Shown piece by piece: positions 8,174-18,034 of a stretch of 64,000 nt of DNA. Both the position numbers and the translations under genes were made by a program. Within the stretch, counting starts at the first letter, position 1. The number at the start of each line of letters is the position of its first letter. The stretch is from Chloroflexota bacterium (GTDB lineage: Bacteria; Chloroflexota; Anaerolineae; Anaerolineales; Anaerolineaceae), in contig JAAYKH010000029.1 of assembly GCA_012522475.1 (NCBI GenBank), forward strand, positions 45,093-109,092, in the 5' to 3' direction. The notes beneath the pieces were generated by a model, which had not been told where the DNA came from, did no database searches, and saw only the letters and a program-made list of their open reading frames with translations.

Positions 8174-9100
8174 TCAATTTAATGCCCGCAGTTCTGGTTT
8201 TAAACCTACGGACTTCACTAACTCTGCCATCATCTTAAAATATGGCTGATGGTAGCGGTAATCAACTTTTTGTTTGTAACCGCTGACTGCCAGCAGGGCC
8301 GCTTCCATCATGTTGGTGCCGAACGAGCGCCCTTCATAAACGGGCGTGGTGGTCATCAGATATTTCACGCCAGCCTTTGTAAACAAGTCCACATCATTGG
8401 GGGTGGTGGTATTGGTTACAACCACTTTGCCTTCAAGGCTGTCTGGCATATAACGGGTGATGTAATGGCTGTCGCCGGCGATGACGCTCGCCCGCTGAAA
8501 TGCCCAGGGATATTTTGGTTTTCGCTGGTGTTGTTTTTCACCCGTTGGATAGACCCACTCAAAAGGCAGACGACCGACGATTGGGATCAGTGTGATCAGG
8601 GCGCGTTTAAGGCTACGTTCACTGTTCAAAGGGAATGGCATGCCCAGTGAAAAGAGGACATCGCCAAACATACACTGATAACCTGCGTCGACAAATGAGC
8701 GCAGCAAGCCGTAACGGTCAACCCCCGTCATCACCAGGACTGTGCGCCCGATTTGATCAAGATAATCACCGATTTCAGTTTCTAATATGCTGGCGGACTG
8801 TGTTTCAAGGGTGTTTTTCAGACCTAATCCATCTACCACCGGGGTTTTGCGAACATCCTGCACCATCGGCAGTACCGAGTGAAGGGGATACCATTTTTCA
8901 TCAAAGTAAAAACCTAAATCTGTGCCGCCAACCCCAAACGCATCAACCTTGCCGTCCAGATCGCGGAATTTTTCCCGAGCAGCTTTCATATCACCATCAG
9001 TTGCAATCCGGCTAATACGCACGTCTTCCCCCAGCAGGTTGACGACGACCGATTTATTGCGAGTTGACGAACCAATACTAATACTGAGTGCTTCTTTCAT
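8174..9100 (-). CDS. Conserved protein of the 'quinate 5-dehydrogenase'-annotated family
   Basis: 308-residue cytoplasmic protein. It begins with ALSISIGSSTRNKSVVVNLLG and continues with RIATDGDMKAA and DAFGVGGTDLGFY, a pattern I associate with proteins labelled quinate 5-dehydrogenase in Chloroflexota and Firmicutes; that label is automated and I know of no biochemical proof. A middle segment TVLVMTGVDRYGLLRSFVDAGY resembles a nucleotide-binding turn, and VVVTNTTTPNDVDLFTKAGV could be a second Rossmann-like part. It is the first gene of the three-gene overlapping run with the MobA-like transferase and PAP2 phosphatase, so a shared pathway is plausible but unknown. Confidence 0.6.
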   Translation of the reverse strand: MKEALSISIGSSTRNKSVVVNLLGEDVRISRIATDGDMKAAREKFRDLDGKVDAFGVGGTDLGFYFDEKWYPLHSVLPMVQDVRKTPVVDGLGLKNTLETQSASILETEIGDYLDQIGRTVLVMTGVDRYGLLRSFVDAGYQCMFGDVLFSLGMPFPLNSERSLKRALITLIPIVGRLPFEWVYPTGEKQHQRKPKYPWAFQRASVIAGDSHYITRYMPDSLEGKVVVTNTTTPNDVDLFTKAGVKYLMTTTPVYEGRSFGTNMMEAALLAVSGYKQKVDYRYHQPYFKMMAELVKSVGLKPELRALN

Positions 9101-9220
9101 CGCCTACTTCTTTCTAAAGATTAGTTGCAGAAGTATACCATATACCAGATTGAGAGGGGCTTTTTGCCAAATTATTTCTGCGGATTAATAAATTGCTGAT
9201 ATAGTAAAAATTGCATAGAG

Positions 9221-9247
9221 TATAATTTAGGTCTTGATCAAAGGAGA
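9221..9247 (+). promoter_or_regulatory. -10 box and Shine-Dalgarno of HAD gene
   Basis: TATAAT at 9221-9226 is a consensus -10 without a good -35. AAGGAGA at 9241-9247 is a strong ribosome-binding site 10 nt before ATG 9258, which fixes the start over the upstream in-frame codon at 9234. Confidence 0.55.
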
Positions 9248-9257
9248 GCATAATTTC

Positions 9258-9914
9258 ATGATAAAAACTCGCGCAATTTTGTGGGATCTGGACGGCACCA
9301 TTGTTGATACCAGTGCCTGTCATATATACACCTGGGAGAAGGCCCTGATTAAACATGGGATTGAGTTTGATCGATCTGCATTTGTTGAAAATTTTGGGCG
9401 GAAGAGTGCCAGCTTGTTAACGGCTTTACTTGGTTTTGAGCCCGATAACGATTTGATGATCAAAATTATTGATGAAAAAGAAAGTTTATTTCGGCAAATT
9501 GCTGCCGATTGGATCACACTCATTCCGGGCGTAGAAACTTGGCTGAACGATGCACAGAGGTTAAATTATCGTCAGGCGATTGCATCTTCAGCACCGATGG
9601 AAAACATTAATACCATGCTGGAAATCATGAATTTGGAAAACTATTTTGACACACTTGTTTCCGGAGATGATTTGCCAGCTAAGCCACACCCGGATGTCTT
9701 TCTCCTTGCGGCAGATACTCTGGGCGTTCCTCCGAAGAATTGCCTGGTCATTGAAGATGCGATTGCTGGTGTTGTCGGAGCACAGCGTGCAGGTATGACC
9801 TGTATTGCAGTTTCAACAACTCACCCTCCAGAAGAGTTGGAACAAGCAGACCTTGTGATCCAAGATTTTACCGCGCCATTATTAGAAACCCTTCAAAGCC
9901 TGTTCTCGAATTGA
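9258..9914 (+). CDS. HAD family phosphatase (beta-phosphoglucomutase-like)
   Basis: Cytoplasmic haloacid dehalogenase-type hydrolase, 218 residues. Motif I is LWDLDGTIVDT with the nucleophile Asp, motif II is IASSAP, the Lys of motif III is in PAKPHPDVFLLAA, and motif IV is VIEDAIAGVVGAQRAGM. The helical cap sits between motifs I and II (subclass I), as in beta-phosphoglucomutases and phosphoglycolate phosphatases. It is most like the pgmB/YcjU branch that acts on sugar phosphates, but the substrate is not defined by sequence. Monocistronic. Confidence 0.85.
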   Translation: MIKTRAILWDLDGTIVDTSACHIYTWEKALIKHGIEFDRSAFVENFGRKSASLLTALLGFEPDNDLMIKIIDEKESLFRQIAADWITLIPGVETWLNDAQRLNYRQAIASSAPMENINTMLEIMNLENYFDTLVSGDDLPAKPHPDVFLLAADTLGVPPKNCLVIEDAIAGVVGAQRAGMTCIAVSTTHPPEELEQADLVIQDFTAPLLETLQSLFSN

Positions 9915-10061
9915 GCGTTCTTTTTGTGAGTTGATTTTCACAGCTATTTCTTTTGCTTTATAATTGTTGTTAAGTTCGTTTTATTCCACATGCCAGCGGG
10001 AAACCTGTTTCCATTTAATAAATTGGAATAGAAACCTTCAGGATTTAACAAGGAGTGCTTT

Positions 10062-13000
10062 GTGGATAATCCAAAAATATCGCGAAAGACCCATCACAGA
10101 TTCCAGATTATTTTTACGATCATTATGATCTCCAGCTTGGTTGCGGGGTGTCGTTTGCCCTGGCAAACGCAGTCCGAAGTTACCACTGAAGTTGTTGACG
10201 ACCTGAACGAACATCCGATGCTGACGCCAACCCGGGAGCCACGCTCTGATTTACCGCCTGCATTGGTAGAAGTCAGACCTTTGCCTGCCAGCGTGATTGG
10301 TTTGCATGAATCCATCACGCTTTATTTTAACCAGGCGATGGATCATAGCGCCGTAGAAGCTGCCTTGCACTTTGAACCGCGCATCAGTGGACGGTTTGAT
10401 TGGGAAGATTCTCAAATATTGACGTTTTCTCCGGACCAGAAATTAGAACCTGGTAGTCGTTTGGGATTGACCATCGATACCAGCGCACAAGCCGTTAATC
10501 AGAAAAATTTTCTTGAACCCGTTGCATTAAGTTTTCAGGTGGCCGACCTCCTGACAGCTGTTCAGGTGATGCCTGATGAGGGTACACAGGATGTGGACCC
10601 GGAAAGTGTCATTTTTGTGGCCTTCAACCAGCCCGTGGTGTCTTTAAGTGAAAACATCAACGTAGAACCGGGGTTCTCCTTGACACCGTTTGTACCTGGT
10701 TCAGGGGCATGGTTAAATGCCAGCACCTATGTGTTTACGCCAGACCCCGGCATGGATGGCAACACAACCTACACAATACAGTTGAATGAAAGCTTAGTGG
10801 CTACTTCTGGTGCTGCATTGTCGCCAACTCAAACCATTGAATACAGTTTTACAACCAAACAACCGGAGATTATCAAGGTTTTGCCCATATCGGACGAGCT
10901 TCTCAGTCTGGATGGGCCGGTGGAAATGGTCTTTAATCTGCGTATGGATGTTGAAAGCGTGGAGGAGAATTTCAGCCTGACAGATCAGAATGGATCGCCT
11001 GTTCCGGGAAGTTTTGAGTGGGAGCAGAATGACCGTCACCTCGTGTTCACGCCAGCAAGACATCTTTCCAGGGATACAACCTACACTATTCGCCTGGGGT
11101 CGGAAACACGTTCCGCTGGTGGTTTACAGGCACTTGCTGAATTTGAGACGATCCGGCAAACATACCCTGACTTTGCCGTCAATACAGGTGTTGCGCCGCA
11201 ATTTGAATCCTATTATGCTGGCTTTGGTCAATACATGCTTGAATTTACTGCTCCGCCAGATCCTGAGACAATGGATGAATATATCAAACTTAAACCGGAG
11301 GTTACCGGGGCCCGGTTTTATACCTATTCGGACGAAAGTACCCTGATGGTAAACGGGTTTTTTCAACCTAAAACCATCTTTACCCTGACATTAGACCCGG
11401 GATTAAAAGATATTTGGGGTGGAAAACTGGCGGCACCCTTTGAGATTACGTTTACGACACCGCCTGCTGAACCTTCTTTAAAGATTGCCAGCCGTTATGT
11501 CAGTTACAACCTGGTCTTCGTACCAGCATCGGTATCGGAATTGATTCTGCAGGCAACGAATATCCGCACCGTTTCCGTGGAAATAGCACCGATCAGCCTG
11601 GAAGATCTGATTACATTACTGAATCCAGATAATTACCTGTATCGAGAAATCTTCCTGCCGGAGGTCAGAGAGGTGGCAACGCATCAACTGAACCTGACCA
11701 GTAATCAGCGTGAAGTTGCCACCCTGCCGTTGACCTATCGGGGCGGACCTTTGTCCCCTGGTTTCTACTATTTGGGGCTGCAAACCCCGGATATCTCAAC
11801 TGAAGACCACGAACACTACCAGAAATACTTTTTAGTTGTGAGTGAAAACAACCTGGTAATGAAGGTGTCTCCGGAACAGATATTTGTCTGGGCAACGCAT
11901 GTGGATGATTTCAGTCCATTGGAAGGTGCCCCAATTTCAGTGTACAACGATGAGGGCGAGCTCCTGCACAGGGGTCATCTGGATGTTGACGGTCAGTTTG
12001 TGGCTGAATTGGAACGATTGGAAGATTCATTCTCTACCTATTTCTCAGTCGTTGGAACGCCTGATGCGCCAGATTTTGGCTTTTCCATTTCCTCTTGGCA
12101 AGAGGGTTATTTGCTTTACGAGCAGGGCATCGACGTGAACCCTTTGCCCGAATTGATGGACGCTTATATTTATACTGACCGCCCAATTTATCGCCCTGGC
12201 GATACGATTTATTTCAAGACCCTTGTTTTTTCCAGGGAAGATGGACTGCCAGCTTCACCCGGCCTTGACGCAGTTACGCTCAGCGTGCATGGCGACCCCG
12301 GTATGGTGGGCCGATCGGCAACGCTTTTTCAGGAACGCCTGGTGTTGAGTCGGTTTGGAACCGCAGTCGGTTCCGTGGACCTGCCTGCGGATGCACCGAC
12401 AGGATACTATTGGATTGAAGTCTCTGTTGATGATACATTGATTAAAACTTTGTATTTCGATGTGGCAACCTATCGCAAACCTGAAATTGATTTATCCGTC
12501 AAGTTTAAAGATGAAGTGCTTCTGTCTGGCGGAAAAGCCTTTGCACAAACCCGGGCTGATTATTATTTTGGTTTACCTGCAGGCGGATTGAACTTTTCAT
12601 GGACGCTCTACCGTAAAAATGTTGAGTTTATCGTGCCAGGTTACCAGGTTGGCCCGTTACCGGATTATTGGCAGACACCCTTTTCTTTGGGCTTTTTCCC
12701 GTTGGGGGTTATGGTTACCTATGGTGATGGGGTTACTGATGGGGAAGGTCTGGCTTCGCTGACCTTTTCTGGCACTGATTTTGACAAGGAGAAATCCATC
12801 CCAGGAGGGTTAGAAAAATATAGTTTAGAAGTGACACTGATGGATGAAAGTGGCTTCTTGGTGAGCAGTACCGATTCGTTTCTGGTTCATCCGGAGAAAT
12901 TTTATATTGGATTGAAACCCGATTCGTATTTTGGTAATGCTAACTCCTTATTTAATTTTTCAATTTTAACTGTGGATTGGAATCAAGCGCCTGTAAGCGG

Positions 13001-16000
13001 TGTAAACCTCGAGGCGACCTTCGAGTCGATTTATTGGGATGTGAAAGCGACCGGCAACCCGGAAACGCCCTATGAATATGTGGAAGTCACCAACCTGGTT
13101 GGCGGTGCCAGCCCGGTTAGCAACCAGGAAGGCAAAGCGCGGGTCAGTTTTACCCCACCAGATCCCGGCACGTACCGCCTGACTTTAAAAGCGGGTAACG
13201 CCCTGACCCAGGTGCTGGTTTGGGTAAGCGGTGAGAGCGGAGCGCTTTGGCCACAGTCCTTGTATAACCAGATTGACATCATACCTGATCAAAATGAATA
13301 TCAACCCGGTCAGGACGCGCATATTTTCATCCCCAATCCATTTGCCCAGGGCGCAAAAGCCATCGTAACGGTTGAACGGGGTTCAGTCCTGACCAGCCAG
13401 GTGTTGGAAATGCCCGATTCAGGAACCACCGTATCCGTACCGATTACGGATGAATCGATTCCCAATTTATATATCTCAGCCATTCTTCTTGGAAAAGATG
13501 AGAATGGCAGACCGAATTATCGACAGGGAACAGTAAAGCTTCCTGTTTCAAGCGCCAGTAAAGCCTTGAATATCGACCTGAAAGCTGTTCCTGAACTGAC
13601 AGTGCCGGGTGAGCGGGTGACCCTGAGGATGGAAATTACAGACCAGGCTGGCGACCCAATCCAGGGTGAATTTTCGGTGGCCGTTGTGGACAAAGCCTTG
13701 CTCGCACTGGTACCGCCCAACACACAATCGATTATCGATGGGTTGTACCGGGAAACTCCACTTTCTGTACAAACCAGTTTGTCTCTATTTTCCTATGCCA
13801 GGCAGCTTTCAATTCTGCCATTAGAGGCTGGTGGATTAGGCGGTGGGGATGATGGCATGGTTGACTTTGACATCAGGGAAGACTTCCCGGATACCGCCTT
13901 CTGGCAGGCCAGCGTGGTCACGGCTGTGGACGGTACCGCCCAACTGACAATTCCCCTGCCTGACAGCTTGACCACATGGGTTGTTGAGGTGCGCGGTCTG
14001 ACTGAAGACTACCTTGTGGGGCAGGCCGAGGTTGAGGTTCAGACTCAAAAACCTCTCATGATTCGGCCAGTGACGCCACGTTTCCTGGTGGATGGCGACC
14101 TGGTGGAGATGGCTGCGATTGTGCATAACAACACTACTGAAACACTTAAAGCGGATGTGACCCTGGTGGCAACCGGATTTACTTTAATCGATACGAACCC
14201 TTCTCAACAGATGACAATGGAGCCAGGTCAGAGTTATCGGGTTGTTTGGTGGGGAAAGGTGGAAAGTGTTGACTCTGTTAATCTTGTCTTTCAGGCTGTG
14301 GCTGGTAATTATTCCGATGCCAGCGCCCCAATATGGGGCGATCTGCAGGTTAAACGTTATGCAATGCCCGCCACCTTCAGTACAGCCGGTCAGCTATCTG
14401 AAGCGGGTGAGCGGCTTGAATTGGTTAGTTTGCCAATCGCAAGCGATCCACTCTCTGGCGAACTGGTTTTGGTGATGAATCCATCGCTGTTGACCAGCCT
14501 GGTGGAAGGGTTGGAAGCGCTTGAAGAACCTCCCTATGGGGATACGATTTCGGTGCTCGCACGTTTGCTGGCCAACCTGAATGTCTACCTGGTTTTACAG
14601 GAACTTGACCTCGACACAACCCCATTGGGGTCGTCTTTGGAAAATGCAGCCAGCTCGGATATCAATCGGTTGTTGTCAATTCAGAATTATGATGGCGGCT
14701 GGTCGTGGTGGGGAAGTTCCAATTATGAGGAGCAACAATCCAACCCGTTTATTACTGCGTATGTGTTGTTGGGATTGGAGTTGGCTAATCAAGCTGGTTT
14801 TGGAATTGGTGAGTATATCGTTGATTGGGCAAGAGACTATTTGATTTTCCAGATTGCATCTCCCGGCGAAGTTGAATCTGCGTGGAAGCTGGATGAAATC
14901 GCCTTCTTGGTTTATGCTCTTCGGGATTACGATTTCAACCTAAGCCCGACAATTGACAGCCTTTACACCCGCCGAACGGAATTGAGCCCCTGGGCGCTGG
15001 GCTTACTGGCTTTGACATTGAAAGAACAAAGCGGCAGATCCCCTCGATTAAGCACGTTGGTCGCTGATATTGAAGCCAGGGCCATTCGCTCCGCCACGGG
15101 TGTGCATTGGGAGAGCGAACACTCGGCGTGGATGTTGCCCGGAACGCCTGTGTTCAACACCGCTGCCGTCATGTTTGCATTGGCGCAGCTTGACCCGGCG
15201 TCAACCAGCCTGCCCCTGGCGTTGGGTTACCTGATGAGCCATCGCGATTCGCGCGGCATATGGGCTTCCAGCTTTGAATCTTCCTGGGTGTCAATGGCAG
15301 TTGCTCAAGCAATTAAGGGAGCTGGTTACTACCAGGCCGATTATGCCTTCAAGGCAGTTTTAAACGATTCTTTAATAGCTAAAGGCCAGAGCGCAGGCCC
15401 TGAATCTGCCGAAATGGTTAGCACAAAGACCCCCATTGAAACCCTGTACGCAGATTCACCTAATACGCTTTTAATTCAAAGAGATGAAGGCGCGGGCATC
15501 TTGTATTACCGGGTAGACCTTCACACTTATCAACCCGCGGATTCTGCGCCAGCAATTAACCGTGGAATCAACCTGCAACGCGCTTACTACCTGGCGGGTG
15601 AGGGCTGTCCGGCAGCTGATGGATGCGTGCCAATTGACTCAATTTCCCTCAACACGGATGCTGAACCTCAATTCATCACCGTTGTCCTGACGATCAACCT
15701 GCCAAACAGCATGTACAACCTGATGATTGAGGACTTTATTCCGGCTGGCACGGAAATTATCAATCCGCGACTGTTGACATCGCCGACGCTTTCAGAAAAT
15801 TTAGATGGGCTATTTGACCCGACTGCGCCTTTTGCGCAGGGTTGGGGATGGTGGCATTTTAACCAACCGAAGTTTTATGACGATTTTGTGTTGTGGACAG
15901 CAGATTATGTGCCCGCGGGCACGTATTTACTAACCTATAATTTATTGCCCTACCAACGCGGTACTTACCAGGTGCTGCCCGCCCATGCCTGGCAAATGTT

Positions 16001-16052
16001 CTACCCGGAAGTTCAGGGAACAACTCAAGGCGATTTATTTACCATCGAATAA
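10062..16052 (+). CDS. Giant alpha-2-macroglobulin-like lipoprotein lacking the thioester
   Basis: 1996-residue surface lipoprotein: signal peptide with lipobox LVAGC (Cys30), then a Pro/Thr linker (TPTREPR). The N-terminal part carries repeated Ig-like Big_5 modules with PDxGTQDVDPES and FSPDxxLEPG patterns. The middle has macroglobulin (MG) domains including YIYTDRPIYRPGDTIYFKT, the classic A2M signature. The bait-like region and AFWQASVVTAVDGTA follow, then an alpha-helical toroid (INRLLSIQNYDGGWSWW). Where family members have PYGCxEQ, this protein reads PPYGDTIS (Asp1494), so no thioester can form. The start is GTG at 10062 with AAGGAG upstream. Bacterial A2Ms are thought to trap proteases; a thioester-free form would act by entrapment only or structurally. 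Confidence 0.88.
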   Translation: MDNPKISRKTHHRFQIIFTIIMISSLVAGCRLPWQTQSEVTTEVVDDLNEHPMLTPTREPRSDLPPALVEVRPLPASVIGLHESITLYFNQAMDHSAVEAALHFEPRISGRFDWEDSQILTFSPDQKLEPGSRLGLTIDTSAQAVNQKNFLEPVALSFQVADLLTAVQVMPDEGTQDVDPESVIFVAFNQPVVSLSENINVEPGFSLTPFVPGSGAWLNASTYVFTPDPGMDGNTTYTIQLNESLVATSGAALSPTQTIEYSFTTKQPEIIKVLPISDELLSLDGPVEMVFNLRMDVESVEENFSLTDQNGSPVPGSFEWEQNDRHLVFTPARHLSRDTTYTIRLGSETRSAGGLQALAEFETIRQTYPDFAVNTGVAPQFESYYAGFGQYMLEFTAPPDPETMDEYIKLKPEVTGARFYTYSDESTLMVNGFFQPKTIFTLTLDPGLKDIWGGKLAAPFEITFTTPPAEPSLKIASRYVSYNLVFVPASVSELILQATNIRTVSVEIAPISLEDLITLLNPDNYLYREIFLPEVREVATHQLNLTSNQREVATLPLTYRGGPLSPGFYYLGLQTPDISTEDHEHYQKYFLVVSENNLVMKVSPEQIFVWATHVDDFSPLEGAPISVYNDEGELLHRGHLDVDGQFVAELERLEDSFSTYFSVVGTPDAPDFGFSISSWQEGYLLYEQGIDVNPLPELMDAYIYTDRPIYRPGDTIYFKTLVFSREDGLPASPGLDAVTLSVHGDPGMVGRSATLFQERLVLSRFGTAVGSVDLPADAPTGYYWIEVSVDDTLIKTLYFDVATYRKPEIDLSVKFKDEVLLSGGKAFAQTRADYYFGLPAGGLNFSWTLYRKNVEFIVPGYQVGPLPDYWQTPFSLGFFPLGVMVTYGDGVTDGEGLASLTFSGTDFDKEKSIPGGLEKYSLEVTLMDESGFLVSSTDSFLVHPEKFYIGLKPDSYFGNANSLFNFSILTVDWNQAPVSGVNLEATFESIYWDVKATGNPETPYEYVEVTNLVGGASPVSNQEGKARVSFTPPDPGTYRLTLKAGNALTQVLVWVSGESGALWPQSLYNQIDIIPDQNEYQPGQDAHIFIPNPFAQGAKAIVTVERGSVLTSQVLEMPDSGTTVSVPITDESIPNLYISAILLGKDENGRPNYRQGTVKLPVSSASKALNIDLKAVPELTVPGERVTLRMEITDQAGDPIQGEFSVAVVDKALLALVPPNTQSIIDGLYRETPLSVQTSLSLFSYARQLSILPLEAGGLGGGDDGMVDFDIREDFPDTAFWQASVVTAVDGTAQLTIPLPDSLTTWVVEVRGLTEDYLVGQAEVEVQTQKPLMIRPVTPRFLVDGDLVEMAAIVHNNTTETLKADVTLVATGFTLIDTNPSQQMTMEPGQSYRVVWWGKVESVDSVNLVFQAVAGNYSDASAPIWGDLQVKRYAMPATFSTAGQLSEAGERLELVSLPIASDPLSGELVLVMNPSLLTSLVEGLEALEEPPYGDTISVLARLLANLNVYLVLQELDLDTTPLGSSLENAASSDINRLLSIQNYDGGWSWWGSSNYEEQQSNPFITAYVLLGLELANQAGFGIGEYIVDWARDYLIFQIASPGEVESAWKLDEIAFLVYALRDYDFNLSPTIDSLYTRRTELSPWALGLLALTLKEQSGRSPRLSTLVADIEARAIRSATGVHWESEHSAWMLPGTPVFNTAAVMFALAQLDPASTSLPLALGYLMSHRDSRGIWASSFESSWVSMAVAQAIKGAGYYQADYAFKAVLNDSLIAKGQSAGPESAEMVSTKTPIETLYADSPNTLLIQRDEGAGILYYRVDLHTYQPADSAPAINRGINLQRAYYLAGEGCPAADGCVPIDSISLNTDAEPQFITVVLTINLPNSMYNLMIEDFIPAGTEIINPRLLTSPTLSENLDGLFDPTAPFAQGWGWWHFNQPKFYDDFVLWTADYVPAGTYLLTYNLLPYQRGTYQVLPAHAWQMFYPEVQGTTQGDLFTIE

Positions 16053-16072
16053 ATTGGTATTGGCGAAACAAT

Positions 16073-16106
16073 AAAAAACGCTCCTCGGCGTTCCGAGGAG
16101 TGTTTT
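16073..16106. terminator. Bidirectional terminator between A2M and rhomboid genes
   Basis: CTCCTCGG (16081-16088) pairs perfectly with CCGAGGAG (16093-16100) around loop CGTT, with A-rich left and T-rich right flanks. It can end the A2M transcript on the plus strand and the rhomboid transcript on the minus strand. Confidence 0.85.
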
Positions 16107-16146
16107 GTGCTTAACAGTTTATTCTCCTGCTTCAACCTGGTAAAAG

Positions 16147-16908
16147 TCAGGTTTTGAGAAAGGGAATTAACGCGATGATAATAAAACCGATAAAAACCAC
16201 CAGACTGGCCGCAAGGACGTCTTTGCGTTCCCGGCTGTCAGCTACGCTGAAATAGGGCGGAGCACCCACCAGTTTCAAGATCGGGCCGGCTTTCCAGGCA
16301 AAGAAAATTCCGCCCAGCAAGCCGCCAATATGCCCCATGTTGTCGATCATAACGCTGGCTATAAAGCCGAAAGCCAGGTTCATCGTCAAAATCAGAGCCA
16401 GGTTTGTGATCGCCTGGCGAGTGCGCATTTGACCGAATAACCGGCGGTTTTGATAGATAAGAATGCCTTCTGCAGCAAAGATCCCGAAAATCGCGGTAGA
16501 TGCACCCAATGAGGGGGCCGGTGTGAAGACAAAAGAAAACACATTACCAGCAAACGCCGAAAGGACATACAACAATAAAAACCGCTTTGGGCCATAAAAA
16601 CGTTCCAGCCGGCTGCCGATGATGAACAGCGCATACATGTTCATGACAAGATGAAGGATGCCGCCATGCAATAACGCCGGTGTCAACAGACGCCACACCT
16701 GGCCTTGCATGATCGCTTCGTTAACTTTTTTGCCAAAAAGGCCGATAAAATCTATGCCGGTTGCCATCAGGAGCAGATGCTGCAATATGAATACACCCAC
16801 GGTGATTGCCACCAGGATGATGGTTACTACCGGCTTGCGATCGGGCATCTGCACCCGTACAACCTGGCGTTGTTGTTCTTCGCCTGAAGGCGGCGTCTCG
16901 TGGATCAT
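16147..16908 (-). CDS. Rhomboid family intramembrane serine protease
   Basis: 253-residue membrane protease that cuts substrates within the bilayer. Six or seven hydrophobic helices after a 25-residue polar N-terminus. The catalytic dyad is visible: Ser137 in GASTAIFG (GxSxxxF motif) and His193 in NMGHIGG. The L1 loop contains VWRLLTPALLHGGILHLVMNM, matching the rhomboid WR and HxxxN features. The start overlaps the gmk stop by 4 nt (ATGA), so both are co-translated. The substrate is unknown. Confidence 0.92.
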   Translation of the reverse strand: MIHETPPSGEEQQRQVVRVQMPDRKPVVTIILVAITVGVFILQHLLLMATGIDFIGLFGKKVNEAIMQGQVWRLLTPALLHGGILHLVMNMYALFIIGSRLERFYGPKRFLLLYVLSAFAGNVFSFVFTPAPSLGASTAIFGIFAAEGILIYQNRRLFGQMRTRQAITNLALILTMNLAFGFIASVMIDNMGHIGGLLGGIFFAWKAGPILKLVGAPPYFSVADSRERKDVLAASLVVFIGFIIIALIPFLKT

Positions 16909-17528
16909 AGTTGTACTCTTCTGGGGTGGACGCGGTGATGTTCTGCTGTGATGATGTCTTCAATGATATCCAACGTGCGTTCCAGTTTCCCGTCCTCGTT
17001 AACGACAATATAATCGAAAATATCCAGGGAATCATATTCTTGTTTGGCGGTTTGGATGCGCAGAGCCAACTCCTCTTCTGATTCGCTGCGCCGACCTTTC
17101 AAACGCTGGATCCATTCCTCGTTGTTGCTGGCGGTCAGGAAGATCAGGACGGCATCTGGGCTTAATTCACGCACAGTTTTTGCCCCCTGAAAATCCAGAC
17201 GCATGACCACATCTTTCCCTGAATCCAGCGCTTCCCTGACCTGGACTTTTGGTACGCCCTTATAATCTGAATAAACCCAGGCGTGTTCAAGGAATTCGCC
17301 TGCTGCAATCATTGCTTCAAACGTCTCCTTGGTGTAAAAGAAATAATCCTCACCGGGCACCTCGTTTTCCCGCGGTTGACGGGTGGTGGCGGTGATTACA
17401 AAATGAAAGGGCAAATTTCTTTTTTGTAAACCCTGAACGACGGTGTCTTTACCGATTCCAGAAGGACCGGAGATAACAATCAGCAGAGACGTGTGCTGTG
17501 GTTGTTTTATTTTAAAATGGATTTCCAT
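16905..17528 (-). CDS. gmk: Guanylate kinase
   Basis: Phosphorylates GMP to GDP in the cytoplasm. 207 residues. P-loop GPSGIGKDT with Lys27; GMP-binding region TATTRQPRENEVPGEDYFF; lid/acceptor segment EHAWVYSDYKGVPKVQV, matching the family's HA.vyg.yYGTpk pattern but with YKG in place of YYG; RLKGRRSESEEELALRI near the end. The family length is normal. The start at 17528 is 11 codons longer than the core and includes a polar extension. It is the first gene of a two-gene unit with the rhomboid protease. Confidence 0.95.
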   Translation of the reverse strand: MEIHFKIKQPQHTSLLIVISGPSGIGKDTVVQGLQKRNLPFHFVITATTRQPRENEVPGEDYFFYTKETFEAMIAAGEFLEHAWVYSDYKGVPKVQVREALDSGKDVVMRLDFQGAKTVRELSPDAVLIFLTASNNEEWIQRLKGRRSESEEELALRIQTAKQEYDSLDIFDYIVVNEDGKLERTLDIIEDIITAEHHRVHPRRVQL

Positions 17529-17651
17529 AAATAATTCCCATCAAACTGTGTTTAACATCTTTATCAAAATCCTGGCATCCTTTTAACCCTGCTGGATAAA
17601 AACCAGTCCTTGGTTATAATCTATTTTAGAACATGAACCGGAGAAATGCCA

Positions 17652-18032
17652 ATGCCCACCTATGATTATCATTGTAAATCCTGCAAAACTCGTTTCGAGT
17701 GTTACCTGACCTATGCTGAATATGAACGAACCAGGGTCATCTGCCCAAACTGCGGCAGCGACCAGGTTCAACGGCGGATCGGCAGGGTGCGCATTGCGAA
17801 ATCTGAAGACCGACGGATTGATGATCTGGTAGACCCAACTCAACTGGCCGGTCTTGAAGATGACCCTCAAGCCCTTGGCCGGTTAATGCGAAAAATGGGA
17901 AATGAGTTGGGTGAGGACACTGGTCCCGAATTTGATGAAGTTGTCTCGCGCCTAGAAAAAGGGGAAGACCCTGAACAAATTGAGCGGGATATGCCGGATT
18001 TGGGAGGAAGCTTTTCAGATTTTGATGATTGA
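17652..18032 (+). CDS. FmdB-family zinc ribbon protein
   Basis: 126-residue putative regulatory protein. N-terminal zinc ribbon: CKSC and CPNC give the two CxxC knuckles, after the typical PTYDYHC start. The rest is acidic and helical (EDDPQALGRLMRKMG, LEKGEDPEQIERDMPDLGG), ending in an Asp/Phe-rich tail, the usual form of Chloroflexota FmdB proteins. ATG 17652 has GGAG 8 nt upstream; the ATG at 17646 is only 2 nt from it and is less likely. TATAAT at 17615-17620 is a probable -10. The function of this family is not established. Confidence 0.85.
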   Translation: MPTYDYHCKSCKTRFECYLTYAEYERTRVICPNCGSDQVQRRIGRVRIAKSEDRRIDDLVDPTQLAGLEDDPQALGRLMRKMGNELGEDTGPEFDEVVSRLEKGEDPEQIERDMPDLGGSFSDFDD

Positions 18033-18034
18033 AA

